A stretch of DNA of 64,000 nucleotides from contig OX438755.1 of NCBI GenBank assembly GCA_949316235.1, positions 20,421,151 to 20,485,150 of the forward strand, given 5' to 3'. The notes under the pieces are model-generated. The model did no database searches and was not told the origin of the DNA. It worked only from the letters and a program-made list of their open reading frames with translations. Positions 19,134 to 29,190 of the stretch are shown piece after piece. A program made the position numbers and the translations under genes. Every line of letters starts with the position of its first letter. The first letter of the stretch is position 1. The stretch is from Oegoconia quadripuncta. Its lineage: Eukaryota; Arthropoda; Insecta; Lepidoptera; Autostichidae.

Positions 19134-19217
19134 TAAACTACCTATGCCAATAACTTCTATTTCACTTACCTAATATGCCCTATTTTTTTCCTTATGGTAA
19201 AAAACTCATCCATTATA
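19134..19217 (+). repeat. short repeat H
   Basis: AACTACCTATGCCAATAACT, CACTTACCTAATATGCCCTA and AAAACTCATCCATTATA. Confidence 0.8.
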
Positions 19218-19221
19218 CTGT

Positions 19222-19690
19222 TTTTTTTATTTTTTTATTGAAGAGGTGGGCAAACGAGCAAGAGGCGCACCTGATGGTAAGTGTCACCCCTGCCCATAAC
19301 CATCTGCGGAAACGGAAGATCCGCAGTGGCGTTGCCGGCCTTTAAGGAAGGAATATGCTCGCTTCTTGAAGGTTCCCAGATCGTATCGGTTCGGAAAGAC
19401 ATCCGCTGGGAGCTTATTCCAAAAAGTAACGGTACGTGGAAGGAAATGTCTACTGAACCGCACCGTGGTGGATTTCCAACTGTCTAGGTGGTGTTGGTGG
19501 AATTTAAGTTTATGCCTAGTAGTGTGATGATGGAATACTGTGCCTAGGTAATGTATGAAATACTTAGGAATTGTATAGAATACCATTAGGAGACCAGGTA
19601 AATTATGAAATGATACAAAATAAAACACTTTTACCAGAGGTACAATCATACCGTATTCATCAGAATCGGTGGAGGACACTTCGCGAGATT
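19222..19690 (-). pseudogene. LINE ORF2 C-terminus (Jockey-like)
   Basis: The minus frame 19679-19284 (131 aa) contains [40 protein letters not shown] and [15 protein letters not shown]. This is the standard end of a Jockey-type reverse transcriptase of Lepidoptera ([28 protein letters not shown]). The N-terminal 40 or so residues of the frame ([19 protein letters not shown]) are unrelated. The poly(A) 3' end lies at 19222. Confidence 0.88.
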
Positions 19691-19941
19691 CGCTTCTCAG
19701 AAAAATCAGACGCTGCTGATTGGGTTTGTTAGGTGTTATTTTTGTTACAATTCAGAACAACTTTGTAGGAAAAACTCATCCAGTATATGATTAACAATAG
19801 ATAAAGTATTTTCCTTATCTTGGGATCCGCATGTCTATGTCTAGGTGACCCTAGACATAGATAGGAACGCGTTCTTCATCTTTAGCTACATTTTCACTAT
19901 TCATCAGGTAAGATTCTGAGCAAATGCATAGAAAAATGCAA

Positions 19942-20292
19942 ACCGCCTCCGTGGCTCAATGTAAACAACATTGGGTTTACGATTCGGAGGTCGCGGGTTC
20001 GATCCCCAGCGGGGTACATGTTTAAGTACTCTGTTTGGTTGGTGGTAGGGCATTTTAAAATGTCCGCCTGGCTAGCTACCACCATCTTATCTAAATCTGC
20101 CGCCAAGCAGCAATGTTAATAGCATTGTCGTGTTCCGGTTGTCAGAGATAAGATAGCCAGTCCCCCAAATGTGTTGGGGTCTCCGGGTCAGTACGCTTCC
20201 ATCTTCGACCTCATCTTCACTTAACATCAGGTGTGATTGAGGTCAAGTACCAACCCGTTATGCATAAAAAAAAAAAAAAAAAAAAAAAAAAA
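19942..20292 (+). mobile_element. SINE A, full length
   Basis: Reference copy, about 350 bp. tRNA-like head: CCGCCTCCGTGGCTCAATG (A-box region), then GGTCGCGGGTTCGATCCCC (B box GGTTCGATCCC). Body: TTTGGTTGGTGGTAGGGCAT, GCTAGCTACCACCATC, TCTGCCGCCAAGCAGC, TTCCGGTTGTCAGAG, CATCTTCACTTAACATCAGG. Tail: poly(A) 20270-20292. Transcribed by RNA polymerase III and mobilised by a LINE, by analogy with other tRNA-derived SINEs. Confidence 0.93.
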
Positions 20293-20425
20293 TGTCGCAA
20301 GTGAGATTTTTTATTTACTCATTTATTTTCCATCTTACTTCTATCATTACAGGTTTGGTACCTAATTCGATAGTGCGTGCATCTATTAAAAATATAATAC
20401 AATTTATATCCGTTCCCTATAACAT

Positions 20426-20740
20426 ATGACTTGTAAGGCTATCCTTGTGAATTCACTCAAGGCGCAACAGAATATGTCTACCTCGTCGGCTATGAGGTTG
20501 AGAGTGCGAAGCGCACGCGTTGTTCAGCTGTTTGTTTGTTTTCAGTCGGTGTCCAAGTGGGGCTACACGGACGATAACCGGTGCTTGTGCGGTGATACAT
20601 CACACACTATGGGGCATCTTCTATGCTGCCCTGTGTGTCCCGACACTTGTACGCTACAGGGCCTCTATGATGCCACAGACAATATACGCGTGGCCACGGT
20701 CCTCAAGAATTTGATTTCTTGTTTGCCATCGACTCGCTAA
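20426..20740 (+). pseudogene. LINE ORF2 C-terminus with CCHC-like motif
   Basis: 104-aa frame. SKWGYTDDNRCLCGDTSHTM then GHLLCCPVC, CTLQGLYDATDNI and VLKNLI. W-----C-CG---HT--HLL-CP---C is the zinc-binding end of many arthropod LINE polymerases. Only the last part of the gene is present; the first 45 or so residues do not match what precedes this motif. Confidence 0.8.
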
Positions 20741-20782
20741 GAAGAAGCTGTTTGATGATGAGACAATTTTTTTTTTTTTTAT

Positions 20783-21480
20783 GATTGACTGGATACGCGT
20801 TTGACCACAATCTCACCTGATGGAAAGTGACGATGTGGTCGGAGATGAAGCACGCGATCTCAGTAAATGCCTATTCACTCTGCTCTTGAAGATCCCAAGG
20901 TTGTAGGATTCAGGAAAGACTGACGCCGGAAGGGAGTTCCATGCTTTGGCTGTTCGGATGATGAATGAAGAATCGAACTTCTTAGTGCGAATGTTCGGTA
21001 TATTAACTATATACGGGTGGAATCCCTCCCCACGCCTAGTGGTCCGAAGATGGAAGGGTGACGGTGGAATAAGATTATGTAATTCCAACGCACACTCCCC
21101 GAAATGTATCCTGTAAAAAACTGAGAGACAGGCAACTTTGCGACGGTGTTCAAGGCTCTGCAATTTAGCAGTCATCGAACTATCACCTATAAGTCTCATG
21201 GCACGTCGTTCCACAGAATCGAGTGCAGCAAGTTGGTACTTGGCTGAACCATCCCAGAGGTGACAGCAATATTCCATGCACGAGCGGACCTGAGCCTGGT
21301 GAAGCACCAAAAGTTGTTTTGGTGTGAAATATCGCCTGACCTTAAGGAGAATGCCAAGCTTCTTAGCCGCTGTTTTTGCATTCGATTCTATGGAGCGCCC
21401 AAAATTTAGGTTGGAGGTTAACTCCATGCCCAAAAGATTGAGGTGGTCGGCACAAGGCTGCTGGCAGTAGGTAACTCAGT
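20783..21480 (-). pseudogene. Jockey-like LINE, ORF2 C-terminal third
   Basis: The minus frame from a stop near 21479 to 20813 gives at least 206 aa: LGMELTSNLNFGRSIESNAK, TAAKKLGILLKVRRYFTPKQ, LLVLHQAQVRSCMEYCCHLW, DGSAKYQLAALDSVERRAMR, FDSSFIIRTAKAWNSLPASV, YNLGIFKSRVNRHLL. A-KKLG-L-K-RRYFTP-Q, R-CMEYC-HLWDG, LDSVERRA-RLI and WNSLPASVFP are signatures of Jockey-clade polymerases after the catalytic palm. 5'-truncated, with no palm motif (YADD). Open but non-functional. The poly(T) at 20767-20780 is the complement of its tail. Confidence 0.92.
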
Positions 21481-21950
21481 GGGGGATTCCTAGTGTTTGA
21501 TGTAACCTACTGAAAGACTTCTTTAAAAACAAGTAATAAATGAATTGCTTGATAGGTACATACTTTCATTTTAGTGTGCCGGCTCGTAAATGGCAAACAG
21601 AACACCAATTGTATGTCCATGTACACATACACGTTGTAAATTATATAATAATAAAACATAGTTACGTTCTGTTTGATTGACAGGGACATAACATGCGATG
21701 GACAGGTAAAAAAAAATTTTTTACCTACATGTCTTAAAGGAGTTATGAGTAATTTTAGAGTACGAACAGTCAACAAAAAATTAATTCCCATAGTAGTTTA
21801 ATATAAATCTTAGCATTTTATTATTATTATTATTATTAAATTCTTTATTGCACACAAAAATAAAATACAAAGAACAATTATTTTATTCGTTTTTCTTTGT
21901 TCTATGTGTATAACGTGCAAGGGAAAATTAATAGATAAGCTTTAGTTTTA
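21481..21950. other. LINE tails and unassigned
   Basis: (TTA)n at 21819-21838 followed by TTCTTTATTGCACACAAA is the reverse of a LINE 3' end (minus). Otherwise nothing recognised. Confidence 0.5.
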
Positions 21951-22272
21951 ACCGCCTCCGTGGCTCAATGTAAACAACATTGGGTTTACGATTCGGAGGT
22001 CGCGGGTTAGATCCCCAGCGGGGTACATGTTTAAGTATTCGGTTTGGTTGGTGGTAGGGCATTTTAAATGTCCGCCTAGCTAGCTACCACCATCTTATCT
22101 AAATCTGCCGCCAAAGAACAATGTTTATAGCATTGTTGTGTTCCGGTTGTCAGACATAAGATAGCCAGCCTATGTGTTGGGGTTTCCGGGTCAGTATGCT
22201 TCCACCTTCGACCTCATCTTCACTTAACATCAGGTGTGATTGAGGTCAGTACGAACCTGTCCTACATAAAAA
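21951..22272 (+). mobile_element. SINE A
   Basis: Near full length; head GGTCGCGGGTTAGATCCCC has one B-box change. Tail CTACATAAAAA. Confidence 0.92.
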
Positions 22273-22377
22273 TATTTCAAGTATCAACTTTAGTTTGACT
22301 CAGTCTTGGGATCGTTTTATTAATACGCCTTAATTGTAGTTATATTATATATTTCTTGTATATTATAATATTGTTTT

Positions 22378-22559
22378 TTCGTTTGCGTGGAACATTTCAT
22401 CAAAATCGATTCAGCAAAAAAGTAGCCTATATGTTAATTCAGATCCTAATCTGTCTACCAACCAAATTTCATCCAAATCCGTCTAGCCGCTTAGTCGTGA
22501 AGAGGTAACAAACATACATACAAGCACACAAACTTGCGCATTTATAATATTAGTTGGGA
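22378..22559 (-). mobile_element. Helitron-like element
   Basis: The reverse strand starts TCCCAACTAATATTATAAAT with A before it, like the copy at 35684 (TCCCTACTAATATTATAAAT). The 3' end near 22378 is diverged; CTAG is not seen. Confidence 0.65.
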
Positions 22560-22879
22560 TTTGGTGATATTTGGTATTTACGCTAATAGAACTAACCCGT
22601 CTCTTCCCGTGGGTGTCGTAAAAAGCAACTAAGGAACTTTCCACAAAAAAACATCGATAGACTCTCACGTTTTAACGGCGATGTGCTCACCCGATGTTGT
22701 CACGTGTGCATTTCTGTATAAGATGAATCGTGAATGTTAGTTGAAGTATGAAACTTTTAATGTAACACCCAAACGCTAATGTTTGGGATATCTCTGACTA
22801 TCCCATTTGGGATAAAGGTCGTGACATTATGTATGCATAATTTATAGATTGATTGATCAATGAATCAATCGAAAATTTA
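22560..22879. other. unassigned sequence
   Basis: Nothing recognised. Confidence 0.45.
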
Positions 22880-22887
22880 GAAAACCC

Positions 22888-22990
22888 CGGAGAGCAATAA
22901 TGTCAATAATTTTAATATTAAGATAAAAAATGTAACGTTTTCAAGTGATTACTTTTATCCTACGAAATAAATGTTTTTTGATTTGATTTG
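22888..22990 (+). mobile_element. LINE 3' end, (TTTGA)n tail
   Basis: GAGAGCAATAATGTCAATAA to TACGAAATAAATGTTTTTTG followed by ATTTGATTTG. 56490-56590 is nearly identical, so both are 3' ends of the CR1/Jockey-like LINE with the HN-NTR C-terminus. Confidence 0.8.
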
Positions 22991-23370
22991 AAAACAAACG
23001 ATTAAAACAAAGCGGCTGAACCGATTTTGATAAAACATATCTAACAATCATCACTAGAAAAATTGCTTTCAAATAAAAAAACCGGTTCACCCGTTTAAGA
23101 GCTACGGTGACACACATAGCGGTCAAACCTCTAACACCCCTCCTTTTGCGTCGAGGGTTAATAAGATGCTGTCTGTACTCTACTCACACAACAACATTAT
23201 CCTAGTCATGTAGGTAAATTATGAAGACAATCTAATAAATAACTGACAACATGATGAAGCAACACGTAAAAAAAATGGCCATGCTTAATGCGCACGCGCA
23301 CAGAGGATTCCGTATGAATTTATTGTTGCAGAATTTTCACAGAATGTCATAGTTAGAAACTTCTACTATA
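22991..23370. other. repeat remnant and unassigned
   Basis: GCGGCTGAACCGATTTTGAT and CGTTTAAGAGCTACGGTGAC resemble the short lepidopteran repeat that also starts at 48285. No gene. Confidence 0.45.
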
Positions 23371-23632
23371 AATAAATATCGTTAGACATACACACATCGC
23401 CATCTAGGTCCACAGTAAGCAACTATAGGCTTGTGTTGTGGATACCAGATGGTTGATGTACTACATAAATACATTTTTTTTTTGTAAATAAATACTAATT
23501 ATAAATGAAAACATCCATAACTCGGCTACACATGTCCGTATTCATCACACAAACACATGCCCCTAGCGGGATTCAAACCCGCAACCTTTTGGTATAGTGG
23601 TCAGAGTTACTAACCACTACACCAAGCAGGTA
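23371..23632 (-). mobile_element. SINE B
   Basis: Near full-length minus copy; GGGATTCAAACCCGCAACC is the reverse of the tRNA-like B-box region. Confidence 0.9.
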
Positions 23633-23789
23633 CTATGGAAATAAAGTTTCGCCTTGGTAGGGGTTTGCTATGCAATACGAATGGCAATGTATTGTAATGT
23701 AATTCATTTAATCGACAATGATTAAATAAGTCCCCAACTCGCGTTGGGCCAGCGTGGTGGATTATGGCCCATACTCCCCTCCCTCCCTC

Positions 23790-24126
23790 CCTCCTCTGTA
23801 GTATTCAATGCATGCTAACACAACCACACAAGCTAAGAGCGTCGGTGGCTCAGCGGTTAAGACGCGGTCTCCCAATTTGGGAGGTCCGGGTTCGATTCCG
23901 AGGCGGTACCAATGAGTTTTTAAATTTAATTTCTGTGTTCTTAAACGGTGAAGGGAAACATCGTGAGGAAACCTGCATGCCTGAGAAATAAAAATTCTCA
24001 GGCATGCGAAGTCCCCAACCCGCATTGGGCCAGCGTGATGGACTATGGCCCATACTCCCTCATTATATATACGAGGGAAGGCCTATATCCCTGCAGTGGG
24101 ATGTTTACGGGCTGATGATGATGATT
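23790..24126 (+). mobile_element. SINE C, with 46 bp of shared 5' flank
   Basis: Head GAGCGTCGGTGGCTCAGCGG, B box GGGTTCGATTCCG, AAATAAAAATTCTCAGGCAT, tail TGATGATGATGATT. The 46 bp before the head (TATTCAATGCATGCTAACAC and neighbours) are also found before the copy at 37913. Confidence 0.88.
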
Positions 24127-24280
24127 AATCGAAAGGTTCATAATCGAACGTTCACGGGCAATACTTTATTTATATGGTTTCCGTGAATACATTTTATGGT
24201 TTCTTCATTATTCTGGTAATAACTAGGTAGGAATTTGAAGGATTAGGATACCTATGAAACACATCAAATGATCTAAATCA

Positions 24281-24441
24281 GGTGGCTGTCAGCGAAACCA
24301 ACGGTTGGGGGTTCGAATCCCGCGATGGGTAAATGCTTGCGTGATGATTATTTATGTATGTTTATCCGTTATCTAGTATCCATAGTACAAGCTTTGTTTA
24401 ATTTGGGACTAGATGATTAGTATAAAGTGTCCGAAAGTTTT
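24281..24441 (+). mobile_element. SINE B variant
   Basis: CTGTCAGCGAAACCAACGGT, GGGGGTTCGAATCCCGC, TTATCCGTTATCTAGTATCC, TTTGGGACTAGATGATT. Same type as 42864-43092; head incomplete. Confidence 0.8.
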
Positions 24442-24482
24442 TATTGGGTATTTAGGTGATAAATGAAGTTTTTATGATTACT

Positions 24483-25169
24483 CTTTTTATGCACTACGGG
24501 TTAGCACTTGACATCAATCACACCTGATGTAAAGTGAAGATGTGGCTGTGTAGTGACCCGGGAACCCCATTTTATTTGGAGGACTGACTATCTTACCTCT
24601 GACAACCGGAACACAATGATGCTGTTTGGCGGCAGATTTCAATGCTATTAACATTGCTGTTTGGCGGCAGATTTATATAAGATGGTAGTAGCTAGTCAGC
24701 CGGACATTTAAAATGCCCTATCACCAACCAAACCGAGTACTAAATATACTAAATATGGCCCATTTGTGCCACTGCAGCACACACATACTTTTTATACCTA
24801 TGTTTTGTTTGTACTTTTATATATTCTGTTTTTATTGCCATGTTTAGTAAAATGCTGTCTACATATTTAAACTTGCGTGCTTCCCTAGCAAAAGCACAGA
24901 ATAGGTAATAGTACTAAGCAAAAGTGCCTACTTAGTACATACTAAGGTTAAGCTACCTTTATCTGGTATTTATTACTGTACTGTATAGTCTAAATTATGT
25001 GTACTACTTTTGTATTAATTACTTATAAATATTATTTAATGTATGTGTGTGGCTGGAGAAACAAATAAACGTTTATCTATCTATCTAAATATATACCCCG
25101 CTGGGGATCGAACCCGCGATCTCCGAATCCTAAACCCAATGTTGTCTACATTAAGCCGCGGAGGCGGTT
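24483..25169 (-). mobile_element. SINE A split by a LINE insertion
   Basis: Minus copy in two pieces, 24483-24748 and 25085-25169. A 24-bp duplication of the CTGTTTGGCGGCAGATTT region lies at 24620-24672. The inserted 336 bp is listed next. Confidence 0.9.
24749..25084 (+). mobile_element. LINE 3' end inserted in SINE A, 9-bp target duplication
   Basis: CTAAATATA flanks the insert at 24740-24748 and 25085-25093, and SINE copies without insertion have only one such site. Insert ends AATAAACGTTTATCTATCTA, an (ATCT)n tail. 3' untranslated sequence only. Confidence 0.85.
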
Positions 25170-26084
25170 AAAACTTTCTGGTCGGTGATCTACATACGAT
25201 AAAATTCTGTGTTCGGATGTCATGTGAGTGCACGTGCATATTTGTAGGTATAACTAATCGATCACGGCGTTAGTCAAAACGTGATTATGCTTTCGTAATT
25301 ACTGAATCGATTGTGGGTAATTAAACTTGACTTTGAGCATTGTTTAACTGACTATAGGAGAGTGCAATCGTAACTAGTGTATACTTCCATGATCATAGTC
25401 AGCTTGTATTCATCTACTGCTGGACATAAGTTGAGCATATTATGCAAACCTAATCAACAACATCATGTATCTTCTACGATCCAGTGTTGACACGTTGTGT
25501 GTGTGTCTTTGATCCAGTCTATGTTCGAACGTATCCCAGTGGTGCGTGGTCCGACTTGAGTGCGGTTTTTTTACATTAAAGACTAAATAAGGACAGGTTC
25601 TTAACCATGTTTGATGAAAATTGGTTAAGCTGTTTCAAAAATATTTGACATAGTCTAACGAATGTTTTCTTATTAAAGATTATACCCGTGGAGTTACGTT
25701 CTTAGCTATTATGTATGGAAATAAGCATTTAGGAAGATATTTAGCTTTTAATATATTTGGTTTCGTCTATCTATATGATCTACTTAATCATTTGTTTTCT
25801 AGAGATTTTCTAAATTTTCAATTTATCGTGATTTTGGCGCGCAATCTATATGCGCGATAGTAAGTCCCCTAGCCGGTTGTACCGACATTCACCGAAAGAG
25901 ATGGATTCGTTGTATTCTTTTTACGTGTTGAAACGAAATGGTACTAAGACGTTATTTGTTGTTAAATAGAACTTCTCTCAGCGAGCGGGGAAATATTCAC
26001 TTCCGGCTGTTTTGTTTGGTAAACTACTTGTTGAACGTTTCTCAAGGTTTGTCGCATTAGTAGATCTTTGAAAACATTGTTTAG
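25170..26084. other. unassigned sequence
   Basis: No gene recognised in 0.9 kb on either strand. 25485-25580 (GACACGTTGTGTGTGTGTCT, AGTGCGGTTTTTTTA) resembles 37470-37550. Confidence 0.5.
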
Positions 26085-26456
26085 GTTGCGTTCGGACACT
26101 ATCCCTCAGGCTGGTTTGCACATCTAATGAGGAAAGCAGACTCTTCCGATTGCGATGTTTGTGGTACGGTCGATGATTTGCTTGATCTGCTGATGGAATG
26201 TATCAAGAACCAGAGGGAAAGGAATGCTCTGGTGAGCAAATTGCAAATCAATCTTTTAGATATTGGCATTATTCATAGCATTTTAGCAGACTCACACTCA
26301 GAGGCGGCGAGATTGATTTGCAATTTAGTTGCACTTCGGGGTACCCCTCCGTAACTTTGTCCAATTAAATAAATATATGCAAACTAGGGAGACAATGGGA
26401 CTGACATGTGTAAATGTGGACAAAAGTCCCTAAACTTAAATAAAGATTTTTAAAAA
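26085..26456 (+). pseudogene. LINE ORF2 C-terminus and poly(A) tail
   Basis: Open from the stop at 26082: VAFGHYPSGWFAHLMRKADS, SDCDVCGTVDDLLDLLMECI, RERNALVSKL, SEAARLICNLV, stop 26354. GHYP-G-F-H-MRKADS--C--CG----L-HLL-EC---R is the zinc-binding region that ends Jockey/R1-type polymerases. Followed by a 100-bp 3' region and AATAAAGATTTTTAAAAAAAA. 5'-truncated copy. Confidence 0.85.
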
Positions 26457-26934
26457 AAAGGTTTCACGCTACTGGTCAAAGGCAATGCTGTACGATCTTT
26501 TTTTGTATTCACAGCAAAATGTGAAAGAATATTGTTGGAGATTCCAACTTCCTGAGCGGAAGGCTAGTGCGGGTTCGTAGGCTGATGCTGTAAATGCGGA
26601 CGGAGGTTCCTCCCCTCTGGAACTCCGCCTATAGACTGATGATGAAGCGTTGACCTTGGGTGGGCAGGTGGTCTTGCAGGTCGCTGGTGGACTTGGTATC
26701 CGTAGTTTTAAAGTAAACGGTACACTGATTATTTCAACTGATTTATTGATACAACTTATGCCTTGTCTGAGAGCCAAAGTAAGAAGGTTCTGAACAAACT
26801 GAGTGAAGTGTGGCGTGAGAGTCGTTGACAAAAGGTAGTAGTACCTCACACACAATATAAAAATCGAGTTACCAACATGACTGAATTAAGGTATTGCCAT
26901 AGATAAAGTAAACTGTGCACCTTTTAGTGTACAA
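26457..26934. other. unassigned, with 128-aa minus frame
   Basis: A minus frame 26855-26469 (128 aa) has ATCKTTCPPKVNASSSVYRR and GSWNLQQYSF; I do not recognise it and see no second copy. Not called as a gene. Confidence 0.4.
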
Positions 26935-26947
26935 ATATCTTTGGTTC

Positions 26948-27340
26948 GGCTTTTTGGCGGGAACTCGGCGAGTGAAGTTGCATTTTTCTTTATAATTCTT
27001 ATAATTTGTGTATTCTAACCTTTGAAGCTTAATAATGGCAGAATATTGTGCATCAAACGTTAGTGATGGTGTACAAGTGAAGGGTAGTGTAAATTAAAGT
27101 GCGTAACGGAGCTTTCGGGTTCCCACAAGAAGCCGCCAAAATCTTTTGTAAAGCATTCTGCCACTTTACTGAAGAATGACTTGACCGTGACTAGATTCTG
27201 TATACGCCAAGTATACGACGAATTACTTGTTTTGACTGAGACTGACTTACAAACTGAAGAAATAAGAGAAATAGGACATGGCTGTTATGGGCTATTTCCC
27301 TTTGCCTTCTCCTAGAGGAGAGAATATAACGAAAAAAAAA
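26948..27340 (+). mobile_element. poly(A) retroelement E, full copy with 13-bp target duplication
   Basis: 393 bp, begins GGCTTTTTGGCGGGAACTC and ends GAGAATATAACG plus ten A. ATATCTTTGGTTC lies at 26935-26947 and again at 27341-27353, a target-site duplication of the length made by LINE machinery. Relatives at 38562-38962, 38490-38558 (3' end only) and 43497-43797. The head is not tRNA-like; the other copies carry AATAAAA or AATGAAA where this has AATATAA, so the source transcript may be polyadenylated. The short frame MAEYCASNVSDGVQ- is closed after 20 codons. Confidence 0.8.
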
Positions 27341-27370
27341 ATATCTTTGGTTCTTCTTTTTTAGTCGAGG

Positions 27371-28251
27371 CCATGGACTTATTATTTAAACAGGACTGAG
27401 TACTCGCCGCTGAAAAACGAGCCGAGCAGGATGTGTAACGTAGAGGCCGTTTGTCTCTGTCTAACAGGGTGACCACAATATATTTGTTACTTGGGACAAA
27501 TGTTGTAATAAAATATTTGTCAAAAAACTTTGGCGTTTTGACATTAGCCGGCGTGAGCCATTTATTTCGCATTTCTTCATTTTTTGGGAAACTGCAATAA
27601 TAGTACAACAGTCAGGACCCTAATCAATCACACATATTTCACATATTTCGACTCATTTCAAGAATTCATGGGCATCCTACTTCTTTGATTTACAAAAATA
27701 TTATTTTTAGCTTACCTGTGGAAAGATATGTTGCAACCACCATAGGATTCACTTGGGCAAGTATAAACGCAACACTTTTTCACCATTTTACTCCTTTTAC
27801 TTGTTATAATATAACAAATACTTTAAAAAACTTTTAATGCAAAGAAAATTCAAAATCACACCGAACCGCCATGACATGACATGCTTTTCAGGGTTACCAT
27901 AAAAATAACAAAATCGAAATAAAAATGTATGTTTTCTGTTTGATTTAAGAATATATGAAAAGAAATTAATGCGAATGGTATTTGTTTATTTATAATTGTT
28001 AAAATAACATAAAAATATAAGTGTTTCAATGGAATTTTTGAGTAGCCAAAACTGTTGATCATAATCATTTTTTTTGCTGGCAAGATGTAAGAACGAGACA
28101 CACGGCCTCCGTTATTTCTATCTCTCTCGGCTCGGATTTGCCTTTGTGTATGGTGCATCCAATTTAATACCTTATTGCGTTGACATAGTGATCATTTTCC
28201 TAAATGATTCTTTTGATAGTTATCAGTCCTGTTTAAATAATAAGTCCATGG
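27371..28251. mobile_element. 881-bp element with 29-bp terminal inverted repeats
   Basis: CCATGGACTTATTATTTAAA (27371) and its complement ending at 28251 form perfect 29-bp ends. A second, looser pair follows inside: GAGCCGAG...TAACG-GAGGCCGT (27413-27456) and its complement at 28088-28137. No transposase motif; 98- to 100-aa frames do not match anything. Likely non-autonomous DNA transposon; target duplication not evident. Confidence 0.6.
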
Positions 28252-29069
28252 AGAAACCCCACTTGCACAGATTATCTTTGATGCGGCCGACCTTTTCCAT
28301 GCCACGAATTACACATGCGTGACATTTCAAATGAGTTCGATATCGAACAATTTTGACATATGTATTCGTAAGATCTCATTGTCTATCGAACATTCATCGA
28401 CATTTTATTCATCCCTAGACGGAATCTAAAGAGGATATAAATTGAAAATTTGGAAAACCTCGACTAAACAAATTGGTTAAGTCTGTCTCAAATCTGACAC
28501 GCAATAAGAGATATATCCGGACAAAAAGTGGACACACACACGCCCGTCAAATACATAAAATCTGTAGTTTTTCATCGGGATTTAATAAGCATTACGTACC
28601 GAATCTATACGTGAATCTATCGACACGAATATATGTACCTATCGTAAAAAACTTTCTGATTTCTGAATAAGGATGTTGACCTCTTTAGACAATGACAAAA
28701 GGTGTGCAAAAAGTTCGGAAATAATTCAGCAGCAGTTCGACTCATATATATAAGGTTGATTTTTACATCGTTTACATTTAGAAACGGCAAACAAACAATG
28801 TGACTAACACGTTTTATTTATCAGTGTCTTTAGTATCGAAATACCGCGACAAATGCAGTTACGAAACATGGCCACTGCCATTGGCAATGTAGAACCAGGT
28901 CACAAGATAAAATGAAGGTAGGAAATATATACCGTATAGCTGACGATTTGTATTGAATACGGGTGGTGGAGACCATCAATCAGAACTTATATCCCGACTC
29001 TGGACTTTTATCCGGATCAGCGAGGAAGACGAAGTATACAAAGGTGAAATATAACTCGTGTTTTTTTTT
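28252..29069. other. unassigned sequence
   Basis: No gene or known repeat recognised. Confidence 0.5.
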
Positions 29070-29190
29070 ATATATGAGAGGGCGGCTAATGAGCATGCGG
29101 GTCACCTGATCACCAAAAGGGTCACAGATGCGTTGCCGGCCTTTGAGGAAGGTGTAGGCTTGTTTCTTGAAGGTTCCAATGTGTTTACTG
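29070..29190 (-). mobile_element. LINE 3' end
   Basis: GAGCATGCGGGTCACCTGAT, GTCACAGATGCGTTGCCGGC, CTTTGAGGAAGGTGTAGGCT. Same blocks at 57126-57265. Confidence 0.75.

Noticed and set aside
19942..20020. tRNA genes in SINE A, B and C heads (GGTTCGATCCCC, GGTTCGAATCCCGC)
   Set aside because: B box present but no cloverleaf with anticodon arm and acceptor pairing; dozens of copies with SINE bodies attached.
23762..24186. Four frames of 60-87 aa on both strands
   Set aside because: All over SINE C.
26469..26855. 128-aa minus frame
   Set aside because: No recognised motif or second copy; amino-acid makeup consistent with chance.
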